Source: Glandiceps talaboti (lineage: Eukaryota; Hemichordata; Enteropneusta; Spengelidae). Taken from it: DNA of 64,000 nucleotides. The notes below the pieces were generated by a model. The model did not search any database and was not told where the DNA came from. It saw only the letters and a program-made list of their open reading frames with translations. Shown here piece by piece: positions 20,118 to 59,412 of this stretch (its first letter is position 1; every line of letters begins with the position of its first letter). A program made the position numbers and the translations under genes. Location of the stretch: assembly GCF_964340395.1 (NCBI RefSeq), contig NC_135556.1:11670910-11734909 (forward strand), written 5' to 3'.

Positions 20118-22202
20118 GACGACGAGAATTGTTGTGATTAAGACGTTTTCCTACCTCAAGAAGTAACAAAATGAAAAACAAGAAACCGGCTCCTGGAGAA
20201 ATAATATTTGCATATATTTACATATTATAATCAGTATTCCAGATCGAGTTGCTTAAACCTTTGCGATGTAAGATATAGGGCAGGAAACAACCTGTATGGC
20301 TTGTTGTATTAGTACTTCATTACATGAGCATGTATTGACGTTCAATATTCTAGCCTATAGTATACTTTTAAGGGACTGGCCTTCGTTTTCCGGGGGGGGG
20401 GGCGTTGTCTGAACAATCTTCAAGAAATTATCCGGAATTAACTTGTGTGAGTGCAGGTGACTGAATTGAAAACGTATTATAGTGTGACGTATTTAGTAAA
20501 GAAGACCTGATATGACTTACAACCCAAAACTATATGAAAATACGACTTTTTAATATTTGTATTCCCTATCACGAAAAAAGCGATTTCTATCAATTCTCCT
20601 TTCTGTCCAACAATGCTAGAATATTTTATTGTAAGACAATCTCCGCAACGTCCAAACAGTTTCTTGCTCTTTACATTAAAAGAAACTGTCTTGCTCTGTA
20701 TTAAAAGGAAACTATAAATCTCCTCACGACTTAAATTGATACTGCTGTTTTACATGTAAAATAGTTATATTATATGCTTGTAAAATATATTACCTTATTC
20801 CATCATTTTAAACAAAAGATACATTTTCCAAATTTACTGTGAAAATGTTAGTTAGGACATGAATATTCAATAATAAAACTTAAGTTTCGATAAAACCAAA
20901 TGTAAGCAAAAGTGTATAAGACGGTTTCTAAGTCACTGAATTCAGAACTAACCCGCCTGAGAAATGTATTGTCGTCCTTAATTTGGAACACTTGCACTCG
21001 TACAAAGCTGTATTTAAACGTCATATAAATCCACGTCAGGATGTTAAACTACCAATATTAAACTCATTAGTGTGTATAGCAAATAACATGGCGACTATCG
21101 TGGGTTGCCAAGGTGATGTATATCGAGAAAATTAGTTAAGTGCTACGACTGTACACTGCGAAGAATGACTTTCCGCACTTGGATGACTCTTAGAAGGTCG
21201 TGATTAGAAATTAAGGCAAATATTCAGGTTATGCTGTGCGTATTTTAATGAAATTCCTTTGATGGTGCGACTTTAGGTATTACATTTGTGAATTGGTCAA
21301 TGATTTATTTAATGTCAATGTAATAAAAGCTCAGTTACTATTCCGAGTCTGTTACAGTAACTATAAATATAGAAAAAAATATATCAAATTGTCAATATAT
21401 TAAAGATTATTGCGGGTATTAAAGTCTATTTTACAATTGAGTATTGAATTCATGTGGATTTGTCCTGTGTAGTTGATAATTTTACTTCAATGCGGTAAAT
21501 TTCATTATTTTTCAGACGACACTGAAGTCTTAGATTATTCGGAGCGTTGAAATATACTACAACATAAGCCAGTTAACCGAAAACAGAATATCGTCTGGCG
21601 AGACAAAAAAATCTTATAATATTATTAAATAATGTTGCTAAATTGTATCGTCTGATTCGACAAAATGTGTTGCATTTCAATCCTTTTTAGATAGAGTGCA
21701 CGTCAGGTGGTAGGTCGTGCAAAGACAATGTAGCAATGTTGGTTAGATTTTTGTTGAGTCAGATGACGTCACGTCCGGTTTTGGATAATAGGCTTCTATT
21801 GTATAATTTGTTCGGGTTTCAGGGTTTTAGGTGACTCAGGTATCGCCATGCCTGGAATTCGAAAATTTTTGCATTGATTTCCCCTAAGTGGTACTCACAT
21901 GTTTTATTTCTCCTCAAAATCTATGTATCACTATGACATTAATTACATGTATTTAATTCTCCAAAGACAAAAGTAGATTTAGTAAATATTTAATTTTCTT
22001 CTTCTGTTCTTCCCTAAAAGCCTTTACTGTGAAAACTATGGAAGTTATTCAGGTTGTCATCTTTATATTCATTCACAGATTTAAGGAAACAGAGTTTAAA
22101 TGATATTGATATAGTTATCTGTGTCCAATTATTAATCAAAGCCATGATCACAGTCACATTGTCTGGAAACCTACTTTAGAGATACTTACCCTACCATCAT
22201 GT

Positions 22203-22233
<31 letters not shown>

Positions 22234-22475
22234 TTACATACATACACACAGACACACACACACACACACACACACACATTACATACATACACACAGACAT
22301 ACATACACACACACACACATTACATACATGCACACACACACACATTACATACATACACACAGACATACATACACACACACACACACACACATACACACAC
22401 ACACACATTACATACATACACACACATACATACATACATACATACATACATGCATGCATGCATGCATGCATACAT

Positions 22476-22506
<31 letters not shown>

Positions 22507-22597
22507 TTACATACATACACACACATACATACATACATACATACATGCATGTATGCATGCATGCATACATACATACATACATACATACATACATACA

Positions 22598-22629
<32 letters not shown>

Positions 22630-22640
22630 CATACACACAT
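22203..22640. repeat. (CA)n / (CATA)n / (CATG)n compound array
   Basis: About 440 bases of alternating CA runs, ATTACATACATA spacers and CATA blocks. A higher-order motif (CACAC, then ATTACATACATACACACAGAC) is repeated several times in the first half, so parts of the array were duplicated as blocks. Confidence 0.95.
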
Positions 22641-23349
22641 AAGAAAGCAAGCATTGACGCATGCATATGCACACACACACTCACGCAGGTGTCACGCAAA
22701 GTTATTTTAAAAAATCACAACCTGAAACAGATAAAACTGTATAACCGGTATGTGAACTTACTTGTTACATGTAATGAAAGACATATGTCACTTCAATTTA
22801 TCAGTTTTCTGAAGCTTACATGACGTATAATTAACACATTCTAAGACCATTTCATGGCAAAGTAATTCGTTGATATGGTTACGGTTGATAATACGGTCAT
22901 AATTTTACTACTTTCAACTAAATGGTTCTGCAAATTCTTGACAGTTCTCTTTCTGCTTAGAGGACAACTAATATATTTAAAACCAGTTGTAACTGTACCT
23001 CAAACATTTTCTTTGGAATCAGTTACTTATTTTTATTTTGGGATCCGAAGTGATAAATGCAATCAGGATCATTAAACTGATTATTAATAAGCATCCCCCC
23101 CCCCCCAACCCTATTACGGTGCAATCTGGGTAACTTTGGTGTTTCACTCATGTAGCATGTTTATTGCTTATAAAGATAAACACATTTCAACTCTAGACTA
23201 ACAATAACATATACACAACGCACACAACAGGATCCTTTACCCAATTACATTGAAAAGTAATAATGCATTAATTCTTTTACAGTACAGAAGTACTAACAGG
23301 CGTCTACTAAAATGAATACATACGGACTAGATTTTTTCCAAGTGATAAA

Positions 23350-23475
23350 CATTCTTGCAAACCAGAGTTGTTATTTCTTCCGCGACACTGCGAAATAACT
23401 TCCTTTTGGCAGTTTGTCTTGGACGGTGCCATAAAACGAGGCTGTAGTTAATGATGACGAGTGATAAGCAACACA
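23350..23475 (+). repeat. Dispersed repeat E, copy 1
   Basis: AACCAGAGTTGTTATTTCTT, TCTTGGACGGTGCCATAAAA and a TTAATGATGACGAGTGATAAGCAA end match 59298-59412 in order and orientation. Non-coding. Confidence 0.55.
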
Positions 23476-25750
23476 ATTACTTGTCTGGATCTACATTTCA
23501 ACAGTTTACTTTGCAGTTGAAGTTATCTAATTGTGTGTAACAAATGTTATGTCCCATAAGTGAAACACCAAGCTAACCCTAATTTGCCTGTATTTCAAAA
23601 ATAACCATGGCATGTGAACATGATGAAGTCTGGTGACAAAACTATTCTGGTATGTTCAATTTCTCTTGACTTTTTTGTCCCACCAACACAACATTGTCTG
23701 TTACCCTGTATATCCCTTCAAAACACATAACCAAACTGACAGCATTAAGTTACTTGAAAATGCATTTATTTTGAGTAAGCAAAAATCAAATACATTACAT
23801 GTGTGCATCATATTAACTGTGCAAAATTACAGTGAATTTTAGACTACTAACATGAATTAGTGTACTATTAATCTATGTACCCACATCATCATGGTTGGCT
23901 AGGAGTTTAGAGTACAGAGTGGAAAATTCAAATGTACTATTCTCAAGTGGAAAAAAATTGCTGCATAGTTTCTTTATTTGACTGACCATACCACATATTT
24001 GAGTCTGCTGTTTAACCTCAAAGTGCATCAAGTATCATTGTTTTATGACTAATTCTACAGTTTATCCACTTTGCTGTGCTTTACAAATAACAGATTTACC
24101 ATCATTCAAATAATGTAGTTATTAGTATCTCAATACATTGCCACACCTCATTAGGATGAAGGAAAAACGAAAGGAAACATTTCTTGCAATTATTACCATA
24201 GGCGGCGCTATACATTTTCGTCTTGACTACCCATGCATGTATTACATCATTCCTCCCTGATTCTTGCCATTTAGACTCTACCATCATAAAGAAACAATAG
24301 GACTGTACCATATTACTTGGCTAGATGGGAGTCAAAGGTTCTACTCCAAGTAAAGCTTGTGAGATAAGGTAGAGTGGCACTTCACGACTACGAGTGATGT
24401 GATGCTGGACAGGCCATCAAAGCATCATCTCAGAGTGACAACTGCTGTGTCCTGAATGTCACAACTAAGGAGATTCATGTATTGAGAGTGGACACTGTAA
24501 ATGGGTCAACACAGTTAAAAAGAGGATAAAAGACATGAAGAGCTGACAAAATGTTGACACTACAGTTTTTAAATCAAACACATGTCCTAGCCCTGATTAT
24601 CACAATATAAATTTTATAGAACAAACTGATCTTACAGTAAATGTAAGTGACCACGGTTTCAGGACAGACTGCAAATACCAGTGACAGTGTTCTAAAAAAG
24701 CCAGTCTCACACCACAGCTGATTTTTAACTGGCAGATATGTTAATTCACACAAGAAGTTGTAATACTATTATGAATAGCATAGAATTGTACAGTTACTAC
24801 ACTTCCAAGCCAAGTAACTTTGAGTTAGTGAAAAAAACTTTGAAATATCAGCCTCCATCAAATTAGTACCTAGCTAGCTGGCCACTGTTACTATGACTAT
24901 GGGTATGTACCAGTATATTGAAAAAAGCTTTCTCTGGTGTTGTCATTGATAATTGCCAACTTCTGATTATACCGATTTAAATATTGTAAATTCGTGTGCT
25001 TTCCTTGTCGTATTTTCGCTGAACGAAGTATCTATGGTTACCGAGTTTAGTTCAAGTTCAGAACATCAATACTGATGTCTGTAGTTGAGAAATCAGACAT
25101 ACAAGTTATCTAAATTTGGCATTCATCAGCTGCAACTCTTCGAGAGAAAAAAATTAAACAAAGATTGAGTTATTTTAGGACTAATGGTTGCCTAACTGAC
25201 AAATTACAATGTTATCCTATATATATATGACAGTTTGTTGACAACAATTCTCATGCCATATTACCAGTGGGGTGAATGATACTAAGTGGAAGAGCTTCGC
25301 TTTGCATTCTATGCTAATTCACTCATTTACATCAAGACAACATGCATGAAATGTCGGATATAATGTTGGATGGTTATAATTATAGTTTTTTTTTCCAAGA
25401 AGCAAAAATATGGAAGTTTCACTGGGAATTCTTCCCAGATAAACGGGTGCTTCTTGGATCTGTGTACTAATACTTCACATCAATACTGTTGTGTTGGGTT
25501 TCCAGTAAGTAAATGTTGTACAATTTGTATACATTGGAAAAAAGGTTATTATTACATCTTTGTAATTTACAATAGTGTAAGAATTCTGTTCAAGGAAACA
25601 GAATCCCCCCCCCCCCCACCCCCCACTTCTCTCTGGCCAAAAGAGAAAAAAAAATGTATTTCTTGCTCACTCTTCTTGTGATTCTCCAGGGTGAGTTAAG
25701 TTCTCCATAACTGTTACACAGAGAAACATTTTACATCTCAACTGACGAAA

Positions 25751-26218
25751 GTTTCAATCTGCTCAGATACCTTTTTGATAATATCAAGGTGTATTCAGAG
25801 AAACAACATAGATGGGATTGGCACAAATCTCTTTGTTTCAACATATACTATTACTCATAAAGTGGCCATAACAGTGGATGACAAATCGGTATTCATAATG
25901 GATTTTATATTTATAAAACAAATCTACTATGTTTTCCTACTTGGAAAAAAAGAACATAAACAACACATATCAAGTCCTTGTTTGTAACTCAATAAATTGT
26001 CAAAAAATAAAAAAAAAAGTAAAATGTTTGCTATTGTAATTACAATAATAACAAACTTTTCACGTACTTTCTAGCTTTTTACAATTTATTGAGTTACAAA
26101 CAAGGACTTGGTATATGTTGTTTCACATTCTTTTTTGTGTCAATCCCATTTACGTTGCTATTCAGAGTATTCTGAATACACCTAAATATATCAAAAGGTG
26201 TCTGAACAGATTGAAACA
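25751..26218. mobile_element. Foldback element, copy 2 of the AAAGTGGCCATA family
   Basis: The outer arms begin GTTTCAATCTG and pair over GGTGTATTCAGA and GATGGGATTGGCACAAA. The inner arms share CAAGTCCTTGTTTGTAACTC and AATAAATTG with the element at 4342-4709. The left half also contains an AAAGTGGCCATA block as in copy 1, so this copy is a larger composite. It lies downstream of UBE3A. Confidence 0.65.
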
Positions 26219-26845
26219 GTTATGCAGAACCACTACTCCTGGGGTAAATGGCCAACAGTATCCTAAGGTACGTCTTTGCTATCCAAAATATCTTGCCAAA
26301 TTGGAATTGTAAAACTCTTGAAAAATACATTAATTTTACGAACATCGTGTATTTCACTTCAGAGAAACATTCACACAAGAAAGAGAAGAAAGAAAAAAAG
26401 GTTCTTTTAGACAATTTCAAAATATAGATTTGGCAAGTCTATAAATGGAAACTAGGAAAACCATCTGAGATTAAATCATTGAACATTATACAATTCTGTC
26501 TATGTCTGCTCAATCAATTTATAATATTAGTTTTTGCTGTGCTGACGTTTCTTTTTCCTAATAAGTAATAAGCAGTCTACTGTAACATTGATGCTGATTG
26601 GTTAGTGAAACTAATATTCAAATCAAATTCAGAACTGACCAATCAGAAACAGCTTTGATTAAGCTTTGTTCTATGCACATGAGTCAATCTATACAATCAT
26701 ATTCAGAGTTGACCAATCAGAAACAGACCTGCTAAAAGCTGTTGTTCTAAGCATGAACGACTCCGTAGCAGTGTTTTCAAGTATGATGTGAGATGAAAAT
26801 ATTAAGATTCTCTGTTGAGCTTTTTTGGGGGGTGATACAAGTGAC

Positions 26846-37363
<10,518 letters not shown>

Positions 37364-38737
37364 ACGAAAGTCTGCACTTCAGAAATCAAAATAAAATAAT
37401 TGACCGCTTTTGTACGCGATGGCTGTCATCGAAGTGATTCTTTGGCGTTTACTCCAACACGAATCTCTTCAGCAATTTAGAAAAGTCGCCATTTTGCGAA
37501 AATTATGTTACCCATAACTCCCAACAATTACCTAGCTGGCAAATTTTCAACTTCAGGCATCATAGTATTTTCATTTTCACTGCAAAGACTGTGATTATTG
37601 CGGAAAATTTCATTATATTATAACTTTAACATACTTTTTCTTTCCAAATTAGACATAAAAAAACAAAATTTATTGAATATTGAATGAACAATATCTCGAC
37701 TATGAAATAACATGCATAATAATCAGAAAGTTATAGGTTCATACCACATCCGCTTTATTCACCTCCGGGATTGGGACGTTGAGGGCAGCCGACTATAGGA
37801 TCCGAAGGTCGTTCTCGGTACATGTTGTAGACTGCGTACGTGTATCTGCTATTTAAAAAGTTTTAACACACGTGTTTAAGAAAATAATTTCGTCACTCCA
37901 TAATGTAATGGCGATTTGAAAGGTTTGTCTTATTATTAGATGTGAATTCTACTCATTCTGCCTCTAGATGTTGAAAATACTGTGGCATACTGATAGTGAT
38001 ACAGAGAAAATTTGTTCAAGCTGGTCAAATGAATGGACTTACCAGATTGCAGATTTTGATACACGTATTATATTAAACATTTTTTGTTGCTGACCATGAT
38101 AAGAAAATAATATTAGAGAAAAAACTATTGATGAAAACCTACTAAGTCTCATCTGCAATCCTTGGGAGCAGTTTTCACAATTAGTACGTACATGTTAATA
38201 TACTATAGTTGGTGTTGGGGAAGATAACTGCTATTAATTTTTAACCATTTTTTAAATACACTTTTGCAAGTCTAATTGTTGTGTTGAGTTTGAAAAGCAC
38301 ACGTGACATGCCATTAACATTTGTGATTCAGTGAATGACTTTGTGCTTCAAGCTGTCAAAGTAGGAACGATACTAGAAACACTTGCATCACTCAGGATTG
38401 AGAACTGTTTTTTTTGTGTCTCACTCATTCTCAATGTTTGAAGCTGGTAGGTGTATATGACCATATTACATGCCTCAATACACACACTATCTTGTCATTG
38501 TTTCAGATATGAACATATAGGATAAACGGGCAGATGAATCAATCAGTGTGAAAGAGAAAGTATAGCCTCATCAAAAATTGCGAATTTGACATGCGATATT
38601 TTATTTTAAAAAATCGGAATTGCAATAATCATTATATGTTTCCCTACCACATAAACGAATATAGGTGATTTTAGCCAACAACTTTACTGTACGTACAGTG
38701 ATGTATAATATTTCTCTGGTGATCTTTACTTTGTAGG
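37364..38737. promoter_or_regulatory. Divergent UBE3A / NFXL1 promoter region
   Basis: The coding starts are 1,374 bases apart. NFXL1's ATG begins one base after a clear acceptor (CTTTACTTTGTAG), so NFXL1 has at least one upstream non-coding exon in this interval, probably near 37770-37850, the less AT-rich stretch. A YY1-like box lies at 37486-37498 on the UBE3A side. The rest is AT-rich with no coding sequence seen. Confidence 0.55.
37486..37498 (-). promoter_or_regulatory. YY1-like box upstream of UBE3A
   Basis: The UBE3A sense strand reads CGCAAAATGGCGA, identical to the 13 bases upstream of AFG2A at 10971-10983. It lies 123 bases from the UBE3A ATG, in the sense orientation common for YY1 sites near starts. 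Confidence 0.55.
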
Positions 38738-54109
<15,372 letters not shown>

Positions 54110-54179
54110 ATCTAGTATTGAGATATCATTCCTAATTTTCCTATATACATGTAGTTTGAATGTCATATTCTGGTTTTCT

Positions 54180-54500
54180 GAAGAAAAAACAAAAGATTGT
54201 AAAGTGTGGCCTCTAGGAGTGCTGTTCAAATTAAGTTTTTGGACCAGGAGTGAAGGCCATGACACACAGGCAAACTTGAAAATTTTACCTGAAATTTTCA
54301 ATTCAAGATCTTTTGTTAGTACTTTCAGCAAAAGATTCTCATAGTGCTGCAAACTTTGTTTCGGATCAAGTAACTTTTACAAACTAATTGAGTTGTTTGA
54401 AACTCAATGACACATGAATATATTATATAGCCCTCATTTCCTTTATGTGGTGCGCCCTCTTGTGACAATTTTATGAAACTGAGTGCAAAATAGGTATAAC
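54180..54500 (+). repeat. Dispersed repeat G, copy 2
   Basis: AAAAGATTGTAAAGTGTGGC, CTCTAGGAGTGCTGTTCAAA, GATCAAGTAAC and TGCGCCCTCTTGTG match 7850-8190 in order. It lies just after the NFXL1 stop, possibly within its 3' UTR. Confidence 0.6.
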
Positions 54501-54830
54501 TGGAATGTTGCATATTGAATTAGGATTAATTACCAAGACGTGTGGACATTGAGTGTCACAAGAATTTAAATTTTGAATACACCAAAGTTTGACGTTTTGA
54601 GTTGCAAAGTGTTTTGTTAAAATATAACATTTCTGGTGGGAGAAAGAGAGTTCCTAATGGAAATCTCCTTTAAATTATTACTGCGAGATAACAGGAGCAT
54701 TAATTACATAGATTTTACATTTGGTAAACTTTAACTTTGATATGTGATTTCATTAATAACAATATGCTGCATTACATTACACATTTACAGTGGAAATGGG
54801 GGTTGGGTTTCATTCACAGGCGCGTGCACG

Positions 54831-54831
54831 T

Positions 54832-54922
<91 letters not shown>
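54831..54922. repeat. (CA)n microsatellite
   Basis: About 90 bases of uninterrupted CA repeats. Confidence 0.97.
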
Positions 54923-54925
<3 letters not shown>

Positions 54926-55180
54926 CAACCCCATTTCAGCTGTAAAGGTGCATACTTACTTATTACTTGTTAAGTTATGACCTTCAGTTAAAGTGGTGAT
55001 GTTTTACATTTCAATGCAAAATGACAAATTAGAGAGAGATAACTAAAAATATTTATTTGCTATATATAGGTTTTTATAAGGTGCTTGTTGAGCGAAAATA
55101 ATACTTTTGAATTATCAATACTTTGTGAAAATTTCAAAATGACATTTCATATAAATACAATAATGTATGGTGCTGGTACC

Positions 55181-55213
<33 letters not shown>

Positions 55214-55621
55214 GGATGTATTCCTACATTAGACATAGTAATTGTCATTTTATTGGGTAACTTAAATCCTCCTAATATCATCACCTTACTACTACGGTAA
55301 CTACAGGTCTTGTTACAATTATACTAATCCCATATATAGATAAGAGTTCATTGGCTACAGACATTAATCTAGCTGCTAGACCCTCAGGCAATAGGCTATT
55401 CCATACTGCAAACAGGAAATTGAGAATACAGCGCCCTCACTCAAATTGGGGGTATCATCACCTCATAGTACCGTTTCTTAAGAGCTTTCTCCCTTGGTAA
55501 ATCAGGGATGTTTGTCATATTGTTCAGACATCAAGGAAAGCAGCAGTGCTCTATTATTAACCAAGTAATGTATACCATGTATACCCCCAAGGTACACACA
55601 GACAGGAAGTAGAGCGCCACC

Positions 55622-55879
55622 ATGGCAAATTTTGGAAAGGCCTATTCTGCTAACTTTAAAAGTGACCATAGGTTGCATAGCACCAAAGGCACTGCCGAGG
55701 GCTTAACAGAGGTACAGCCCACCAGAGGTACTCAACCTACACCACCATCATCCTTGGCTTGTGTTAGGCAACCTTCTGAGTGTAAATTTAGGTCGTACAA
55801 CAAGACAAAACCACAGACATATATTAGGAATTCCTTTCAAAGTTTTCAATTAGAGAGATCTCTTCTTGGTAAATTCTAG
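55622..55879 (+). CDS. Candidate 85-residue small protein, unrecognised
   Basis: The ATG sits in GCCACCATGG, a full Kozak match. The 85-codon frame has no low-complexity repeat and is basic and Ser/Thr/Gln-rich (starts MANFGKAYSANFKSDHR). No domain, signal peptide or membrane segment was recognised. It lies 1.5 kb past the NFXL1 stop, with no convincing introns. It may be chance, an old exon of a lost gene, or a frame in a long 3' UTR. Confidence 0.2.
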   Translation: MANFGKAYSANFKSDHRLHSTKGTAEGLTEVQPTRGTQPTPPSSLACVRQPSECKFRSYNKTKPQTYIRNSFQSFQLERSLLGKF

Positions 55880-56242
55880 CTATAGTGCAAAACACAGTAA
55901 ACCTTAGTTAACCAAGTTAGTTAGATTTTGTTCAGGAATTAGAACAAAGAATTATTCTCTAAGTAGTTCATAGATATACACCAGATATTAAGAAGGGTTC
56001 AAATAACTGCTGGGCTATTTCTGGTGAAATTTGGTCGGACTGTTACTTTTGGTGTCTAGTTAGAAGTTGATGAAGGTAAATTGATCAGATAAGGTTATGC
56101 CAATTTTCTATGTCACAATCGCCACTGTGCAGCTGTCCCTGACTTTAGTGTTAAAATGTAGAAGGCTAATGGGTCAAGTATTCTTTAGGTGAACCATGAT
56201 ACTCATTTGGAGTATAGCATGTGAAGAAAGGTAGCCACGGTA

Positions 56243-56627
56243 ACAGGATGGATGGTCAATCCAGCAAGTAGTCTCTGCACACTGTCTGCCAACTTGGTAA
56301 TTTAAACTCAGTATTTTTGGCCCTGCTTTATTTTCTACATCCATTCTTTGGAAAAATCAACATAAAATTAGCATATTCTGTGGTAACTTTGAGGTTATTT
56401 GTACAAAGATCATATTTCTAAATATGGCTAATTAGGTCATATCCAGGTAATTTGACATAGTCACCATAATATAGTCATCATGTGACTGACTTAATTAACA
56501 TAATCCAGGCATCATGTGACTTATTCAACCAATCAGCTTCTATGCTTGGTATTCATGAAAAATACTGAGTTTGAAATACTGAGTTCACAGGCTGTGTGAG
56601 AACTTTTGCCAGGTCAACCATCCAGTG
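56243..56627. mobile_element. Foldback/MITE with ACTCAGTATTTTT arms
   Basis: Left GGATGGTCAATCCAGC...AACTCAGTATTTTT and right arm pair over about 75-80 bases with indels. The right arm carries a second ACTCAGTATTT. Non-coding. Confidence 0.55.
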
Positions 56628-57347
56628 TACTAGCTACAGCAGTAGAAAAATGGATGTCTTTATTAAAATTTCTTGAAGAGGAACATTAATTAAGGGAGTT
56701 ATGCCTTCTGCTGTGAAGAAGTCACCTGAAAGTTTTGACATGGAATTTTAGAGTTTGTTTAGAGAATTGACTGCTGTTAGTTCCACAATTAATAACTGGA
56801 AATAAATTGGAAAATAAAAAATGTTCATCAAATACACTGTGACAATGTATGCTTCATTTGTTATTGATTCAGAAATAGCTTCATGAGAGTTGGCAGTTCT
56901 TGTTGCCTTTCTGGTTATGTCACATGGTACGTTTTGAAAAATTAGTCTTCAAATTAGTGCACACTTTTTACGAAAGCTACAAATACAAGAATTATAGTTT
57001 ACATGAAAACTTGTAAACTCTACATGATGGGGGGGGGGGGGGGGAGAGAAAGTCCTTGGATAATAAGAAATTCAGTTAGCATTTCAGTAAAAGTCTTACT
57101 ACCGGTAGTTGAATATTTGACGAGAACTATTCAGAGAACAGACTTCCTGCACTCTGTTTGATTGTACTACAGTGAGTGAAACAACACACCAAAAACACAC
57201 ACAACCTCCATTGTAATGCCTGTATATCATGCATGACTGAATTACTTTCATGATACACCCTTGACAATACTGACGTCATGTTGGCAAAAATCTGGGATTA
57301 TTCTCAATAAGTCTCTGACTTTGTGAGAGTCCAAAAACATTCATTCT

Positions 57348-57379
<32 letters not shown>

Positions 57380-59297
57380 CAAGATCTGAAAATCAGGGTG
57401 AAGATTCACTTTCTTTGAAAAAGATGTGTTCCGCTGACAGTGTGCACAACTTTCTCGTGTGCATATACGAGTTGAAAATATTTCTTTCTTGAGTTTGATC
57501 AAGTCCTCCCCTTCATCACTACTGTAATAATCTCGTCAACTGGGGATTAGTACAGTACTTCATATACACTTTAACATGTTGTTATGGAAACTATTCACTT
57601 CAATAATACCCATACTCACAAAAATATAACTTTTTAAAAGTATTCTTTAATCAGAAATGCGACGACATTCATAGGATGATAATAAATTACACAGACTACA
57701 ATATTGGATAATAAATAATACATCGATTGTGACCTGCATTACAACAATTAGAAACATCATTTTACCAAAATTTTACAAAACAGATTGTTTCTGCTGGAGT
57801 TGTGACACAAATATGATGATGTGGCCTATACCAACAGTATATACATCATCATGGAATTGTGTGCCTTAGTTGTATTGAGTTACAATGGCTTGCTTTGAAG
57901 TGTCCCAATTGCCACAACCAGACACACTGTCAATTATTGTGTTTCAACCTTGGATGTGGAAGACTCACCACCAGGGAACTCTATAACGATTGGTATTAAA
58001 GTAAAGACACCATTGGGGATGTTGCTAATTTTAAAAGTAGCCGATCTAATGTGACAAGTAGGCTATTACATGTTTATAATTCAAAGTAATCGACTGTATT
58101 GTAAACTAAAACATCTTAATACAATGGTGAAATATAAATTATTTTACATCATTACATGGTACACTACATGTATATACAAATAACACACTCTCAGATTAAA
58201 TACACAGAAACATGCTGTATTTCATAACTTAGCAATTTTTCTGCTTACTTTGCATTTCACTTTCTGCTACATACATTATTTTAATAGATATTTTATATGC
58301 ACCATTTCAAAAAAAAAAGTTTTATTTTATACAAAATCTAAGACGATTGCTTTAATGTAACAACTTTTTATTGCTTTCCATTCTAAATGAGTTGTGGGAG
58401 ACAGAGTTGTGAGAATAATAAACCCAGGGAGTATAAGTTGGGTTATTATTTAGTTGGCATAGCTACTGTCACCATGGTGATGGAGAACACAGGCTATTAC
58501 AACTGCTATATTACAACACAGTATACACAATGATGTCACATTTATTGCTTTGAGCTAATTGCATTTTCTCATTAACAGCTGATTCACAGGAGTATATATC
58601 TTTGGCTTCTTGACGGATAAAATTTACACAATGACAAAATAGTTACAAATATTTCATCCACTTTAAAACAGTAAAATGCATTCATTTTAGATGACACAGC
58701 TTTCATTTTACTACCACTAATGCTAGAAGTCTTTTGCATTGTTTCTACCACAGGGAGCAGGAGGCATACATTTATTTGCAAAAAGTTTGCAAAAAGTTCT
58801 TTTTACACTTTTATGTTCACTAAAAAGATAATATACATGTTGTGTGCATTTTATTCTGAATGCTTATCTTTAGCTGTTATCAGCTACTTCTTAAAAAGTA
58901 CACATGAGGTATCAATAGCTCTGCCACACATCTACCCCTCCTGTAAGCATTTGCTGTTTAGCTTAAAGGTAAGATTTTTATTGAACACAAAAGCAGTAAA
59001 AACAAATAACATGCACAAATCTTTGTACATATGCCTCCAGCTCCCTGTGGTTCTACACTAGACATGTACATGTCTATGTATAATTCTTGGTCCTGACATT
59101 CAGTTTGTACAACAACTTCTGATAATTTGTACAATTTGAGATGACTGTAATACTGCCACACTTCTTCATAATGTCCAATGCAAATGTACCCAATTGTAAT
59201 AAGAATTCATAAAAAAAAAATAGATGGTCTCAATAAAACTCAACTAAAGCATTTTTAAGACTGATTGTCTTTCGGCCCGGTAACACAGCACCAGCAA

Positions 59298-59412
59298 GCA
59301 AGTATTCCCACAAACCAGAACAAACCAGAACTGTTATTTCTTCATCTTGGTGGTGCATCTTGGACGATGCCATAAAAGAGGGTATGGTTAAGACGATGCA
59401 AGTAAGCAAAAA
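59298..59412 (+). repeat. Dispersed repeat E, copy 2
   Basis: AACCAGAACTGTTATTTCTT and TCTTGGACGATGCCATAAAA match 23350-23475. Confidence 0.55.

Larger units (their letters stand above)
20118..26845. other. Gene-poor interval between DMT transporter and UBE3A
   Basis: 6.7 kb without a supported coding gene. The first part is the DMT promoter side. It contains homopolymer G and C runs (near 20393, 23095 and 25605), the CA/CATA array at 22203-22640, a dispersed repeat at 23350-23475 and the foldback at 25751-26218. The last part should hold the UBE3A 3' UTR. Small open frames here have no recognisable domain. Confidence 0.55.

Noticed and set aside
22154-22823. Up to 180-codon frames of YVCM/THIH repeats
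   Set aside because: Same artefact in the CA/CATA array.
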